From the NCBI GenBank assembly GCA_037127315.1, contig JBBBDQ010000225.1:1109001-1173000 (forward strand): 64,000 nt of DNA, read 5' to 3'. The notes under the pieces are model-generated. The model did no database searches. It was given only the letters and a program-made list of their open reading frames with translations, and was not told the DNA's origin. Both the position numbers and the translations under genes were made by a program. Origin of the DNA: Ascarosepion bandense (Eukaryota; Mollusca; Cephalopoda; Sepiida; Sepiidae). How positions within the stretch are numbered: position 1 is the stretch's first letter; every line of letters begins with the position of its first letter. Shown piece after piece: positions 45,856 through 56,935 of this stretch.

Positions 45856-46078
45856 CTCTGTTCTCTAGTCCTGCTTGGTCATCACTAGATGACCTTTGGA
45901 GTCTGAATGAGGATTTAAGGAAACTTAAGTGCATCCAACTGTTCTTAATCAACATTTAATGATTACTTATACACAAATAATTATGGGTTGCTCAATTTGA
46001 CCATGTCACAGCAAGGGCAGCATTTGTGAAGATTACCATTGATTTTCTTGAAAAAATTACAATGGTGATTGGTGGGAG

Positions 46079-46586
46079 TGTAGCTGTCATTATTGTGAGC
46101 GACTGGGTGAATGCGTTGCCATGACAACAAGAGACTGATAGATGCTGATTTTCCTAATAATAAAAACAAAAAAAATAAAACAAAAATTGAATAAAATAAA
46201 AATATCATTTGCTTGTATTTAAATTGTTGTGATGCATCATGTGGCTTTTGGCCCGGGATTAGTGAGAGACAAAACTAAGAGAAAAGCCACATGGCGAACA
46301 CTGTGCTACCGTCAAAGTTTTGAATCTACAACTGGTCTACCAGGCGAGCACAGTAATTATTAAGTTACTTTAAGCGTTATTAAACGTGTAAATGATTCGT
46401 ATTGATTTTCTATCATGTTTCCCCTTACTTTATTTAAAATCTATTATTTCTTCAAGCTGTTTGTAACCATCTTGTCTGTTTGTTTTATGGAGTTTTCACG
46501 GTGTTACAAAACTCTAGAATAAAGTCATGAAAAAAAAACATCACTATGAAGCATGGACCTTTACTTTGTTGACCAATGTAGTTACA
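46079..46586 (+). repeat. BEL/Pao 3' LTR
   Basis: Starts TGTAGCTGTC after a GGTGGGAG purine tract and ends GTTACA before CGGAG. It contains an 11-bp perfect inverted repeat, ATGTGGCTTTT/AAAAGCCACAT (46239-46249 and 46282-46292), which could form a stem-loop in the transcript. Confidence 0.9.
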
Positions 46587-46817
46587 CGGAGTGCCACATC
46601 ACGTACTAGATATACGGAAAGTTTCCTTGCCTTCAAATGAAGTGATTGTTGATGAAGTCCCCCAAGAAGGACCAGTACGAAATTCCTTGCCATCAGATGA
46701 AGAGGTTATTGAGGTCCCCCAGAAAGAATCCATACAAAGGTCGCAACGCGAGCGGAGACGCTCGGCATGGATGGCGGATTATGAAGCCAAATATTGATCT
46801 TGAAGATCAAGGAGGCA
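46587..46817 (+). pseudogene. Gypsy-type pol 3' end resuming after the BEL insertion
   Basis: The frame PHHVLDIRKV...SQRERRRSAWMADYEAKY ends with TGA at 46797-46799. It continues the frame that stops at 39252 once one CGGAG copy is removed, placing both in one ancestral ORF. The tail with an Arg-rich WMADY motif is typical of this Gypsy-like group. A purine-rich GATCAAGGAGG tract precedes the LTR. Confidence 0.75.
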
Positions 46818-47068
46818 TGTGATAAAATGCCTGTCGGAAGGTACTTACCTCAATCTGTACGCATTCATGTAGCGTGTAAGGTCCTGTTACGTGCAAAAAA
46901 GAAAAGTAATATTAGCAGCCACGCCTGGTTATATGTTGGCTGGTCTTGCGAAGTAACGTGAAATCCTGTTCTTCCTTTGCAAATAAGATGCTGCCAGGTT
47001 GCATAAAAAGCCTGTTTTCGAAGAAGTGTTGTCGTTCATTGGATTTGTATACAAACAATATTGAGACA
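46818..47068 (+). repeat. Probable 3' LTR of the interrupted Gypsy element
   Basis: Begins TGTGATAAAATGCC immediately after the polypurine tract and probably ends TTGAGACA. It contains TGCATAAAAAGCC, which may serve as a TATA box or poly(A) signal. The 5' LTR is absent, so the ends are provisional. Confidence 0.5.
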
Positions 47069-47601
47069 CGATGAAAAAAAGAACAAAAACCACACGGCTT
47101 GAAGATGATCTTGGATGAGATTGAAAGTACTTGGGTGGGGGGGAATAAACGGAATGAGCAAAACTATGGTATCTTCTATCATGAGTTTAATTACGACATT
47201 AAGAAATTAATCCATGAATTTGAGAGAATTAAAATAAAAGTAAGTCATATGTCTAGATTATTCAATCAAATATGCTTGAAATATGCTCCCTAAATATACA
47301 TATTATAAAAAAAACAGAGCAAGAAAGAAAGAGAGAAATATATACTGTTACAGATTTAAATACTATTTCATATACTGATAGTTATTTACATTCAACAAAA
47401 ATTTCATATATTTGTTGGTAAATTTTAAAAGTTTAAACAATTCAGGGGCAAATAGAACAAATGCATTGACCCATAATTTCTTTGTGATGACAGGTAAATC
47501 AAAGGAGTTAAAAAAAAACAATTGTTTTCATGAATTTTAATCAATGCAAAAAGTAAATAAAATTCCTTTTATGGTTTTTGTTTTTTGTCTTTATTTTACA
47601 G
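47069..47601. other. End of PRIM1 intron 1
   Basis: AT-rich, no element recognised. It ends with a pyrimidine-rich tract and TTTTACAG acceptor at 47594-47601. Confidence 0.6.
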
Positions 47602-47759
47602 CCCAGAAGAATTATTTTGGCCACAGGGAATTTTCTTTTACCTTAAAAGATGATGTTTACATCAGGTTTCAGTCCTTCACGGATCAGAAGGAGCTAGAAA
47701 AAGAAATCATAAATCGCTGCCCACACAAAATTGATATTGGTGCTGTCTATTCACTTAAG
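47602..47759 (+). CDS. PRIM1: PRIM1 exon 2
   Basis: Encodes residues 40 (split codon, Pro) to 92: QKNYFGHREFSFTLKDDVYI, then RFQSF and KIDIGAVYSLK. This aligns directly with the human KNYFQHREFSFTLKDDIYIRYQSF...KIDIGAVYS segment, one of the most conserved stretches of eukaryotic primase, which shapes the catalytic core. Acceptor TTTTACAG|CC and donor AAG|GTAAAT are canonical; the exon enters in phase 1 and leaves in phase 0. The residues just before the donor (YSLK) are less conserved, as in other animals. Confidence 0.95.
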
Positions 47760-48776
47760 GTAAATGAATTTAATGAGCTCTCTTCTTACCACAATACCCA
47801 TAAAATAACCTTTGTTTTGTCTTAAAAAAAATAAATAAATAAAAATTAAAAAATGAACAAAAATTGAAAAATGTTACTTGGCATTTCTTCTTTAGAAGCA
47901 ATTATACTTTTTATTCATTCTAACTTGTATTTTAAATGAAGTTCTTATGTTTGGTAGAACAGATATTTGTTTAGTAAAACTAAAAAAATTCTTTTTTACT
48001 TTTTCTTTTTTTTCTTTTTTTCTAAACAATAATGTTAACATTATGAAACCAACATTTATTATTCCACTATCTTCTGTAATCTTTCAGGTAACTTATAATT
48101 AATCATCAGAAATCAGTTTTCATGTATTTCTTTGCCTAATTTACACATTTGTCTCTTTGTGATGTTTCATGTTATGTTTTCAGGCAATGTCCTCAATGTT
48201 CTCCTCCTCTATTCAATGTTTTTGCAATTTTCAATGTTGTTCCTATCAATATCTTTAATAGCTTTACCCTGAGATTCTTTGTAGCCCATGGCAATATTTA
48301 TTTATCTGAAATAAAAAAAATATTAGTAACTTTACTATTATATACTTTCAGTTACAATATGAAAAAATAAGTTATTCTAAATATTTCTGATAAAAACAGA
48401 TATAAAACAAATTCACATATCATAAATCCTGAATATATTTCCAATACTAGTTAATACAAAAAATATTGGAAAAGCATTGACTTGCATAAAACCTGACTTG
48501 GTGTAGTTTTCTGCAATTAGGGTTTTTTTTTTTTTTTTTTATCTTAATGAAATTCATTTTATTTAATCTGACATATATATATTTCCTTCCTGTCACGCTC
48601 ATAAAGCAAGAGACAATAGTGAAGCATTGTTGGCTCAGTTCATTTTCTTTACTACCAGTTATCAAAGCACTTACTGCATGATTGCTCTTTAACGGTGTCT
48701 TATTGTTTTAATTTTGTTTTTGTTTTTTTTTTTTTAGAATGATTATATCATTAAGTAATGAAGAAAATATATATAT
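47760..48776. other. PRIM1 intron 2, left part
   Basis: AT-rich with poly(T) runs (48522-48540, 48722-48735). No gene or element is recognised. Confidence 0.55.
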
Positions 48777-49159
48777 GTGAAAAAAGTGTGAGAGGCCATG
48801 GACATTTTGTTTAAAGTGTAGATTTATTGTTCTTGTTGTTGTTATTATTATTATTATTATTATTATTTATCTTATGTATAATACATTAAGTGTCTATAAT
48901 GATATTTGTCTCTACATATGTTTTGAGTCCAAAGTTGACTCTCTTCAGGCAAATAAATTTCTGACTTTGCATATTAATAAACAGATCTTGATATGTAAAG
49001 TCAGAAATTTATTTACCTGAAGAGAATCAACTTTGGACTTGACACATGTAGCAACACAAATACCATTATAGACATTTAATGTATTAAGATAAATAATGTT
49101 AATAATAATAATAAATCTACACTTTAAGCAAAACATTCACTGCCTCTCATACTTTTCAC
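48777..49159. mobile_element. 383-bp foldback (long inverted repeat) element
   Basis: Almost the entire block is an imperfect inverted repeat: GTGAAAAAAGTGTGAGAGGC at the left pairs with GCCTCTCATACTTTTCAC at the right. The pairing continues through AAAGTGTAGATTTATT, a TTA/TAA microsatellite, AAGTTGACTCTCTTCAGG and AAATAAATTTCTGACTTT, to a short loop near 48975-48990. Such structures are typical of foldback MITEs. There is no coding capacity. Target duplications are unclear because the left flank is (AT)n. Confidence 0.88.
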
Positions 49160-49953
49160 CAATACCAATTTCTCTCATTGGGACAACCCCTATTTCTGTT
49201 TTTATATATTTCTGTTTTTACCATCATTATTAACTACCTGATGAGACATTGTTCTTTCAATGTAGAAACAAAATGTAGCTTGTAGTTTGTACATGTTCTA
49301 AAGTATAATTTAAAATGAATATTCATTGCTCTATTTTTATATTGAGCACTGTTTTATATTAATATTTTGAACGTTGCAATTATTTTCTTTGTTCCTTATT
49401 CATTTGGATATGTGTGTGTGTGTGTGTGTGTACACACTTTCTATTTTACTGAATAGTAGATACATCCATATATATATATATATATATATAGCTGTCATTT
49501 TAGACAATATATTGATATATTTTTCTGACATTTTTGACAGCATGGCCCACTATTATTAAAATAAAACAACTTGTATAGGTTGCATATGCAAATATTTCCA
49601 TTCTTGTGTGTTGTGTTATCTTTGTAATAAATGTTTTTTAAAGTTTTCATCATTTATGGCTGGTGTGGAACAAATGAGGTGACTACACCAGTTTTATACG
49701 CTTTTCTTCATCATACAGACTATATTAATTTACAATAAGTTTGCATCAGCAATATTCATTTTCAGCACTTTGACACTTTGATTTCTTTTTTATTTTTAAT
49801 TTATTATCCAAAAATTGAGATAAAATTCTTTAATTTCTTATCTATTTGTATTTTTGTTTCATCTGGGAAAAACTATTTACCTGTTCTTATCTACCAGGAA
49901 AAAAAAAACTATCCTTTACAAAGAGGCTCTCAAATCAGGTGTTTACTGAATCT
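49160..49953. other. Intron 2 spacer
   Basis: AT-rich with (TG)n at 49411-49430 and (TA)n at 49469-49491. Nothing else recognised. Confidence 0.6.
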
Positions 49954-50129
49954 GCAATTGATATGTCTCTGAATGGGATATATATCAATACGAGGTTGTT
50001 AAGTTTTTAAGGCAAATGTAACCGGGTAGGTCAGTCTAGTACGTAGACATAATAGACGTACTCGTCGTATGCAGTATCCTGAGACATAGGTGTAGTCAAG
50101 GGTGGTAGACCAATAGACCTCTGGTAGAA

Positions 50130-50174
<45 letters not shown>

Positions 50175-51099
50175 CTGTATTGATGGCTGATGCCAGCCAA
50201 TCATATTCCAGTGAGGGGGAACCAAGGTGTATCCATATTCATTACTCCACCTCCTGAGCTAAATTCTCCCATGGAATTTAGCTTTAATATTTCCTTTTTT
50301 AGGGTCTAGAGATAAACAATTGACTTTTTCCCTCAGTCTTTTTCACCTCAAACCTTCCTGCCATGGTGGTGTTTGACATACTGGTACTTCTGGCCTTGTA
50401 GTTGGAAATACTTCCATTGGTGAATGTGTAGTTAATCAGTGTATTTCTCTTACGTTTCGGTAAATACTGGTAATTACACCGCTTGCTCTATTGGTAGGTT
50501 TGAAGCTAGCGTCCAGCTCCCAGACAAAAATAAACAGTTGTAACTTAATACAAACCTCTATACCAGTGCACATCACCACAGTCCCAACAGCACTGCCAGC
50601 CAATGTCTCAGACTCTTTTTATTGACCAAAAACATTGCCGATGCACCAATCATTGCCCTTGTCCTCATTCTCAATCAGAGTCCCTGGCTCATGCCAATTA
50701 GCATAAAATAACAAAGGTCGAAGAATGTACTTTTCTTGGCCCAAACTTGCAAGAGGAGAGAATGCACTTGACAAAATGATGAACTGTCTAGCGTGGGTTT
50801 ATGCACGTATCCATTACAAAACAGCAGACCAACAAGCAAAACATCTTGGACGCTTTGACTCCAGATATGTGTGAATGTTTATGATCACAGAATGTTGACT
50901 TTCGGGAACAAGAATTTCAAATGTGTCATACAGGATTTGCATTGAAATTTCTTCGGTGTTTTCCCTGACGTCTGTAGTGTGTCTGGGTCTCAATTGATTC
51001 CACTGTCTTTTACACCGAAATTTTTCCCCTTTTATGTCATGATCTATCCAATCCTTTTGATTATAATTCCATCTTCCCAAAACATCTTTCCAGGCCTAA

Positions 51100-52100
51100 A
51101 GTTCTAAAAAAAAACATTTTCACCTGGCTTATATGCTTTAGTCATCTGGTTTTCTTTTTTTTGCAGTTTTCTTTGCCGGACTAGGTAACAACCTGTCGAA
51201 TACAGAGCTATATTTTCCTCGCAAACATTAGCTCTGCTGGCAATAATCCTGACGTCGTACACTGCCAAAAATTTTTGAATAGTTCTTTCATTCGTGTCCA
51301 CACCTTGATTTTTCATTAATGCTTCTTTAAAGGTGCCCATGAGTTTTTCCACCTGTCCATCCGATCTTGGGTGATGTACTGGCATTGTCACGTGATCGAT
51401 GGACAATGATGAACAGAATTCCTTGAATTCTCTTCCCGTAAACTGCGGTTCATTGTCGCTGACTAAATTTTTTCAAATACCAAAGTGACTAAAACTTTCA
51501 TTAAATGTGTTGATTGTATTTGTTGCTGTTAGATGTCTGCACTTAGCTATTTCTGGCCACTTAGTGAAACTGTCCACAACAATTAGATAATACAATCCAT
51601 TTATGGGCCCTGCATAGACGATATGCAATCGAGTCCATGGGACATCTGTCTTTGGCCATGGTTAAATCTTTACCAGTAGATCCCTTACTGCCAGTTGACA
51701 TCCTCTGCACTGTTTCACCAGGTTTTCTATGTCTTGGTTCATCCTCAGCCAATAGGTATAGCTTCTCATTAGAGATTTCTTTCTTAAAATGCCTGCATGG
51801 CCAGTGTGAAGTTCTTTTAGAATTTTCTTTTGCAGAGTAGCTGGCATTAAACTCTATCTGCGTATACCTGATCGCAAATTGAAAATGGTGACACACTACT
51901 TTCTTTCTTAGTTTTCTCGATTAATCCAACTTGCTGTTTCATTGTTTTAATGAAATCATCGTTCTCCGCTGCTTTTCTCACCTCTTCTTGAGTAACTGGT
52001 AGTTCTCTAATAGTGTGGCATACTAGACTCAACAATTCACTTTCGTCTCTTAGCAATGCTATTACAGTTTCTTCCATCATTTCCATATATTCAGGTGTGA
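51100..52100 (-). pseudogene. Gypsy integrase
   Basis: The zinc-binding domain is at 51847-51662: LKELHTGHAGILR and CRGCQL (HHCC). The core reads WTRLHIVYAGPINGL, where relatives have HIDYAGP, so the first catalytic Asp is replaced by Val. The second Asp is present in VSDNEPQFTG and the Glu in HPRSDGQVEKLM. A TGA interrupts FGI-KNLVSDN at about 51472. The tail runs to about 51100 (KAYKPGENVFF). Confidence 0.8.
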
Positions 52101-52199
52101 CCTAGCTTCTTTAAAGGCACATATTCTATTTTGAAGTTATAATTTAATAGAATTACACCCCAATGCTGTAGTCAATTTGCCGCATGAGTTGGTATACCT

Positions 52200-53640
52200 T
52201 TTCTTTTTTTCAAATATTGTTACCAGCGGTTTATGATCAGTTTGCAGAGTAAACTCTCTTCGTATAGAAACCTGTGAAATTTTTTCACAGCATAAGATAT
52301 TGCTAAACTCTCTTTTTCTATTTGGCTGTAACTTTGTTCAGCAGGCAGTGACGTTCTGGAGGCATGTGCTATTGGCTTCTTAGATCCATCCTGGAATTGA
52401 TGAAGCAATACAGCACCTAGTCTCTCATTACTGGCATCTGCTGCTGCAATAATTTTCTTCTTCAGGTCAAAATGCACCAACGATAGATCTGCCAATAGAC
52501 AGCTTTTTATTTTTTTAAAAGCATGCTCGCATTCTTTTGACCATATCCACTTTGCACCCTTTTTCAACAACTTATTTAAATGAGCTCTCATATTATACAT
52601 TTTCGGGATATAAATGCTATAGTAACTTACTAATCCCAAGAATGCCTGGAGTTTAGCCGCATTATCAGGAGCTGGCATATTTTTTATAACCTCAACCCTT
52701 TCTGTATCCAGTTTTCTTCCTTTACTGTCAATAATCTGTCCTAAATATTTTATCTTCTTAAAGAAGAACTCACATTTTTCAGCACTCAGCTTGAATCCGT
52801 ATTCCTCAATTCTCTGAAATACTGCTTTAATATGCGTTTTGTGTTGGGCCTTGTTTTCACTTTTAATCAAAATGTCATCTAGATATGCGATTGCATACTC
52901 CATACCAGCCAACATTGTATTCATTATTTGCTGGAATAGGCTTGGAGCTACCTTCAATCCAGACGCCAGTCTATTTAGTTTAAACATTCCTTTATGGGTG
53001 TTTATTGTCAAGTACTTTGAACATTCTTCACTGACTTTAACCTGAAGGTAAGCCTCCAACAAATCCAACTTTGAAAACACTCTACCTCTGTTCAATTTCG
53101 TGAATATATTCTCAGAAGACGGTAGAGGGTACACATGGTCTTTCAAACAGTCATTTAAACCTGTCGAAAAATCAGCACACACTCTGATTTTCCAGTTTTT
53201 CTTTTTTATACAATAGGAGACAGCCAATCTAAATGATCAACTTTCGAAATTATGCCACTTTTCTCCAACCTTTCTAATTCATCATTTATTGTATCTAGTG
53301 CTGAACATGGTACTTTTCTCTTCGGTCTAAAAATTGGTTTGACATTTTCTTTCATTTCAAAGTTGACTTCTGTTTTTGTGCACAGACGTTATCCTTCTGA
53401 AAAAAATGCACAGGAATTCTTTTTTTTTTTTTTTAATCTGTAATAAATCTTTGTTTTCTTCAACCTATTGTTCTCCATGACAGTAATTTCATTACAGAAA
53501 GAATTTACTGGTAATTCCCATAAGTTGAATAGTATGATCCAGTCTAAACCAAAGAGGTTTTCTGAATCAGGGAGCACATATACTTTTGATTTGTGAATTT
53601 TTCCTATGAACAAAATCTTATATTTCAATTCACATTTAAA
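52200..53640 (-). pseudogene. Gypsy protease end, reverse transcriptase and RNase H
   Basis: The 53628-53389 frame carries the protease C-terminal part (PDSENLFGLDWII). The 53227-52220 frame, 335 codons without a stop, contains the RT core: KIRVCADFSTGLND (motif A region), GMFKLNRLASGLKVAPSLFQ, then AYLDDILI with both catalytic Asp residues, and LGLVSYYSIYIPK. RNase H follows with AAADASNERLGAVL, HASRTSLPAEQSYSQIEKESLAI and, after a shift at 52230, a QTDHKPL-like end. A poly(A) run in the RT start causes a frameshift. Confidence 0.85.
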
Positions 53641-54480
53641 TTTCAGTCTTTTTCCTGATACTTCCTAGCAATTTTGTCTGTGTCAGTCAATTTTTCTCCA
53701 TGTTTGCTCGTTGATCACTGAGATGTCACTTCCAGAATCAAGTAATAATTTTACTGTCTGACCATTAAGATATTTTCTTTTACCCTCCTCAATTTTGTTT
53801 TCTCTGTCTTGCCCAACAATGAGAACTTCTATGGCCTACACGCCCACAATTAAAACATTTTTTATCCTTAAAGAAACAATTCTTCTTTATGTGCTGTCCT
53901 CCACATAAACTGCATATTATTTTCGTTTCTTTATTTTGTCTTGACCTCTGTTGTCTTACAGTTTTTATTTGCTAAATGTTCTTTTCCTCAATCCGAGTAT
54001 TGTCTTTTTTTTTTTTTTTTTATAAGTTGCTGACATTCTTCACTTACTTTTTGTAGTGTAATCTCTGGATCCTTTTCCATGATAGTGAGGATTCGTGACC
54101 TAATATCTTTGTCCTTCAGCATCATTAGCCTCTGAATAAAAATTAGTCATTTGAACATATCGCATGATAATTTGTTTAAATGCTTCATACAGTAGTACAT
54201 TCACTTTATCTGCATATGTAACAAAATTATTATCCTCCTCTTTTATGATATTCAGACATTTATATTGTGTGGAATATACACTCTCTTTTGTCGGAAATTT
54301 TCGACAAAATTTCAACTGTTTCGTTGAATGTCATTTTGTCAGGCTTCTTTGGGAGGATTAAATTTGTATATTTCGTATTCTCTTCAGTTCCCAACTTTTG
54401 TAACAAAAGCAAGATTTTTTCTTACTCCGACCATTGTCCACATCATTTCATAAATATTGCTTTGGATCTATGAAAATAAG
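53630..54480 (-). pseudogene. Gypsy gag nucleocapsid and protease start
   Basis: Gag debris is visible at 54315-54100 (KFCRKFPTKESVYSTQYKC). Two zinc knuckles follow at about 53925-53815: CSLCGGQHIKKNC (C-x2-C-x3-H-x4-C) and CFNCGRVGHRSSHC (C-x2-C-x4-H-x4-C). Next comes the protease motif LLLDSGSDISVINEQTW near 53750-53700, with the catalytic Asp in DSG. Gag binds element RNA; the protease matures the polyprotein. Stops and shifts occur between blocks. Confidence 0.75.
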
Positions 54481-54957
54481 CTGGAAACATTCAACCACTG
54501 TCAGGGTCGTACTTAAATTCAGACAGAGAAAACATATAAAAAAAACAAAAAAATTGAGGAAAAACTTACTTACTTTTTGTAAGTATTTACAAGTATTTCT
54601 AATGTTCTTTGTTAATATTTTTTCTCATTTCGGTTCTTCGTTGCCAACTGATATGTCCCAAAATGGGATACATATATCAATACAAAGTTGTTAAGTGGTT
54701 AAGGCAAATGTAACTGGGTAGGTCAATCAAGTAAGTAGACGTAATAGACTTACTTGTCATATGCAGTATCCTAAGACGTAGACGTAGTCAAGGATGGTAG
54801 ACCAATAGACCTCTGGTGGAAGTTATCTCGATCTCTCTCACTCACTCACTCTGGATGTCCTTGCTTTCGTCTGTATTTATGGCTGATGCCAGCCAATCAC
54901 ATTCCAGTGAGGAGGAACCAAAGGTGTTTTCATATTCGTTACCTCTTCATTACATCA

Positions 54958-55344
54958 GCAATAATCTGACCTTCCACAGTAGGACCAAAAAGTGCATAGC
55001 AGTATGAGGCATTCCTTGGAGTTCCCAGAAATGATGTTTAATGCTCTGAAACTATGACTCCAGTCTCCTCCAGTAATGAAGGCTGTGTGTGTGTGTGTGT
55101 GTGTGTGTGTCACACACGCATGCACATACACAATAGGTTCTATATGGCAATCAAATGTATTAATATGAAGAACTGCTAGTATTTCATCTTGACCTGGTTG
55201 TCAATATGACAAACTGTGGAAGCTCTTTTCAAAAGATTCTGTTAACTTATTGTAAGAGTCCTGGATATGTTCTATTTAAAAGTAGACAATATCATTTGTC
55301 GTTAATCCTTAAATGTTTGATTTTAATTAATGTTTTTTTTTTAG
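54958..55344. other. End of PRIM1 intron 2
   Basis: Contains a (TG)n run at about 55082-55112 and ends with a poly(T) tract and TTAG acceptor at 55341-55344. No element recognised. Confidence 0.65.
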
Positions 55345-55451
55345 CCTAAAGACCATAAAACTGTAAAAGCCAGCAGCTTTGTCCCACAGGAAAAGGAACT
55401 TGTCTTTGATATTGACATGACAGATTTTGATGATGTTCGAAACTGTTGCTC
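55345..55451 (+). CDS. PRIM1: PRIM1 exon 3, carrying the catalytic Asp pair
   Basis: Encodes residues 93-127 plus two bases of codon 128. The first part ([15 protein letters not shown]) is variable among animals. The second ([20 protein letters not shown]) is nearly invariant. By alignment D114 and D116 correspond to the catalytic D109 and D111 of human PRIM1, which bind the metal ions. C126 and C127 begin the zinc site that is completed in exon 4. Acceptor TTTTTAG|CC and donor CTC|GTATGT fit consensus; phase 0 in, phase 2 out. Confidence 0.95.
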
Positions 55452-56265
55452 GTATGTATACTTACTTTCATTTTTTCCTTTATACATCTTCATTTTCCGT
55501 TAATTGTTCTTCCTTGCTCTTTTCTTTTTACTGTGTCTTCTATCCATTCATTCCACTAATCTCATCATTTTCAACTATGCCTTTCTTTTTCATTGATAAC
55601 AAAAATTTAGACAATGTATATGAGATCTGTTAGAACTATTATTTAATATTTAGAAATTGTTTAAAAAATAGCATGCTCAATTTACATTTAGACTAAAAAA
55701 CACAACTAAACAAATAATGCACATGGAATCACCAAGTTTAATGTTTGCTTTCGTTGTATAAGCAAACCAAGTGTAGACTTGAACACTATGAAAACCAGCT
55801 CAAAAAAGACAACTTTAATATTTAAGGCCTCCTTTATAAGGAATCAAGAGGTCATTTGAAAATAGGCAGTGGTACTTTCATTTCATTATTACCTACTATG
55901 ACAAAAAGTCAATTCCTCTTTATTTTGTTTTCATAATAAAACTAGAACAAGAACTTAGAACACAATTCCATCACTTTATTAGAATCTCATGTTATGTTTA
56001 AGGAAATGAAAATAAATGTATTCAGTCACTGGAGGCAACATGAACACAAAGGAACACGAATCAGCCAAAATATTGTTAAAATCTTTGAGAGCCTTCTGCT
56101 AATACTTCACTATTTTCTTGATTTACTATTTTTAATTTTTATTGCTGCCACTTTAACTAATTACATTAATTATATACAAAATGCCTTATGAATCTTAAAA
56201 TATTCATTCATAAATTTCCTGCCCTGTATTTTTTTAACTTCTCATCAAAAGGTGTTTTATTTCAG
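55452..56265. other. PRIM1 intron 3
   Basis: This is the shortest intron (814 bp). AT-rich, no insertion recognised. It ends TTATTTCAG. Confidence 0.7.
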
Positions 56266-56339
56266 TGGTGCAGATATTTGTAAAAAGTGTTGGACTTTAA
56301 TGGTAATAGCCATAAAAATTCTTGACAAAGCTTTGCGAG
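56266..56339 (+). CDS. PRIM1: PRIM1 exon 4, completing the zinc site
   Basis: Encodes the end of Ser128, residues 129-152 (GADICKKCWTLMVIAIKILD, then KALR) and one base of codon 153. C133 and C136 complete the C-C-x5-C-x2-C zinc site started in exon 3, as in human C121/C122/C128/C131. The zinc site is structural and lies beside the active site. Acceptor TTTCAG|TG and donor GAG|GTAAGT are canonical; phase 2 in, phase 1 out. At 74 bp it is a small exon. Confidence 0.95.
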
Positions 56340-56676
56340 GTAAGTAATTTGCCTTCAATTCACTTGGTATGATGATAGTATAATTTGTGCTTTTCTATTA
56401 AATATATTATATTTATATATATCATTAGATTTCTATTAAATATGTTTTTCTCTTTTTAATGATCTAGAAATGTAATGTTTTTTTCAAAATTTACAGTATG
56501 TGTAAGTAATATTTATTCCATTTTGTTAAAAAAAATGATTTTTTAAAATATCATTGTGTCTGTATATGAGTGTGTGTGCGATATTTTTTTACAGGCATTA
56601 TGATCCCTTTTAATTATTCTCAAAACAAATTAGCTCCTGTCAAAAGTTAACTTACTAACCACAAATTCATTAGTGA

Positions 56677-56680
<4 letters not shown>

Positions 56681-56720
<40 letters not shown>
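56681..56720. repeat. (AT)n microsatellite at the 3' end of a SINE
   Basis: A 40-bp alternating AT run directly abuts the minus-strand SINE tail. Confidence 0.9.
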
Positions 56721-56724
<4 letters not shown>

Positions 56725-56935
56725 GTTGTCCGCAGACAGATCTGTTTCACTGTATCACCGCTCATCAGTATGGCTAGGCATCCGATTGCTTTTAGCCAGG
56801 ATTGAAACTCGGCCAAATTGTCATCAGTCGGTGATTCTGCCTCTGAGCTACAGGTGCTTAGTAGAAGGAGGCAGACTTTTATCATGTGATATACCATGTA
56901 AACATACGCCAATTGCTAGGAGTGTTCAAATTCAT
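56721..56935 (-). repeat. tRNA-like SINE in PRIM1 intron 4
   Basis: On the minus strand a TAGCTCAGAGGC A box (56850-56839) and GAGTTTCAATCC B box (56810-56799) are spaced like a tRNA gene. The body continues TAAAAGCAATCGGATGCCTAG and CTGATGAG (56768-56761) ...GAAA (56748-56745), and ends in the (AT)n run. The 5' edge is uncertain. The TGCC/TAGC body motif recurs in mollusc SINEs as I remember them; no family name is claimed. Confidence 0.6.

Larger units (their letters stand above)
39253..46586 (+). mobile_element. BEL/Pao LTR retrotransposon, complete but decayed
   Basis: The element is bounded by TGTAGCTG...GTTACA on both LTRs (39253-39888 and 46079-46586) and by CGGAG target duplications (39248-39252 and 46587-46591). 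Internal order: coiled-coil gag, DUF1759-like gag, zinc knuckle, DUF1758-like aspartic protease, RT, RNase H, integrase and a C-terminal domain. This is the standard BEL/Pao layout. The host sequence is a Gypsy pol inside PRIM1 intron 1, in the same orientation as PRIM1. Frame breaks and an RT deletion make it non-autonomous. Confidence 0.93.
49959..54957 (-). mobile_element. Ty3/Gypsy LTR retrotransposon, antisense in PRIM1 intron 2
   Basis: LTRs lie at 54649-54957 (5') and about 49959-50260 (3'). The outer ends are TG...CA with GCAAT on both sides (49954-49958 and 54958-54962). Two bases inside the 5' LTR, the minus strand reads TGGCAACGAAGAACCG (54646 downward), a likely primer-binding site. 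Order on the minus strand is gag with two zinc knuckles, protease, RT, RNase H, integrase: the Ty3/Gypsy order. The LTRs differ at many positions and one has an expanded (CT)n, so the insertion is older than the BEL element. Frames are broken. Confidence 0.93.

Noticed and set aside
47099..47293. An additional PRIM1 exon between exons 1 and 2
   Set aside because: Exons 1 and 2 join in matching phase and align contiguously with vertebrate PRIM1, leaving no missing residues.
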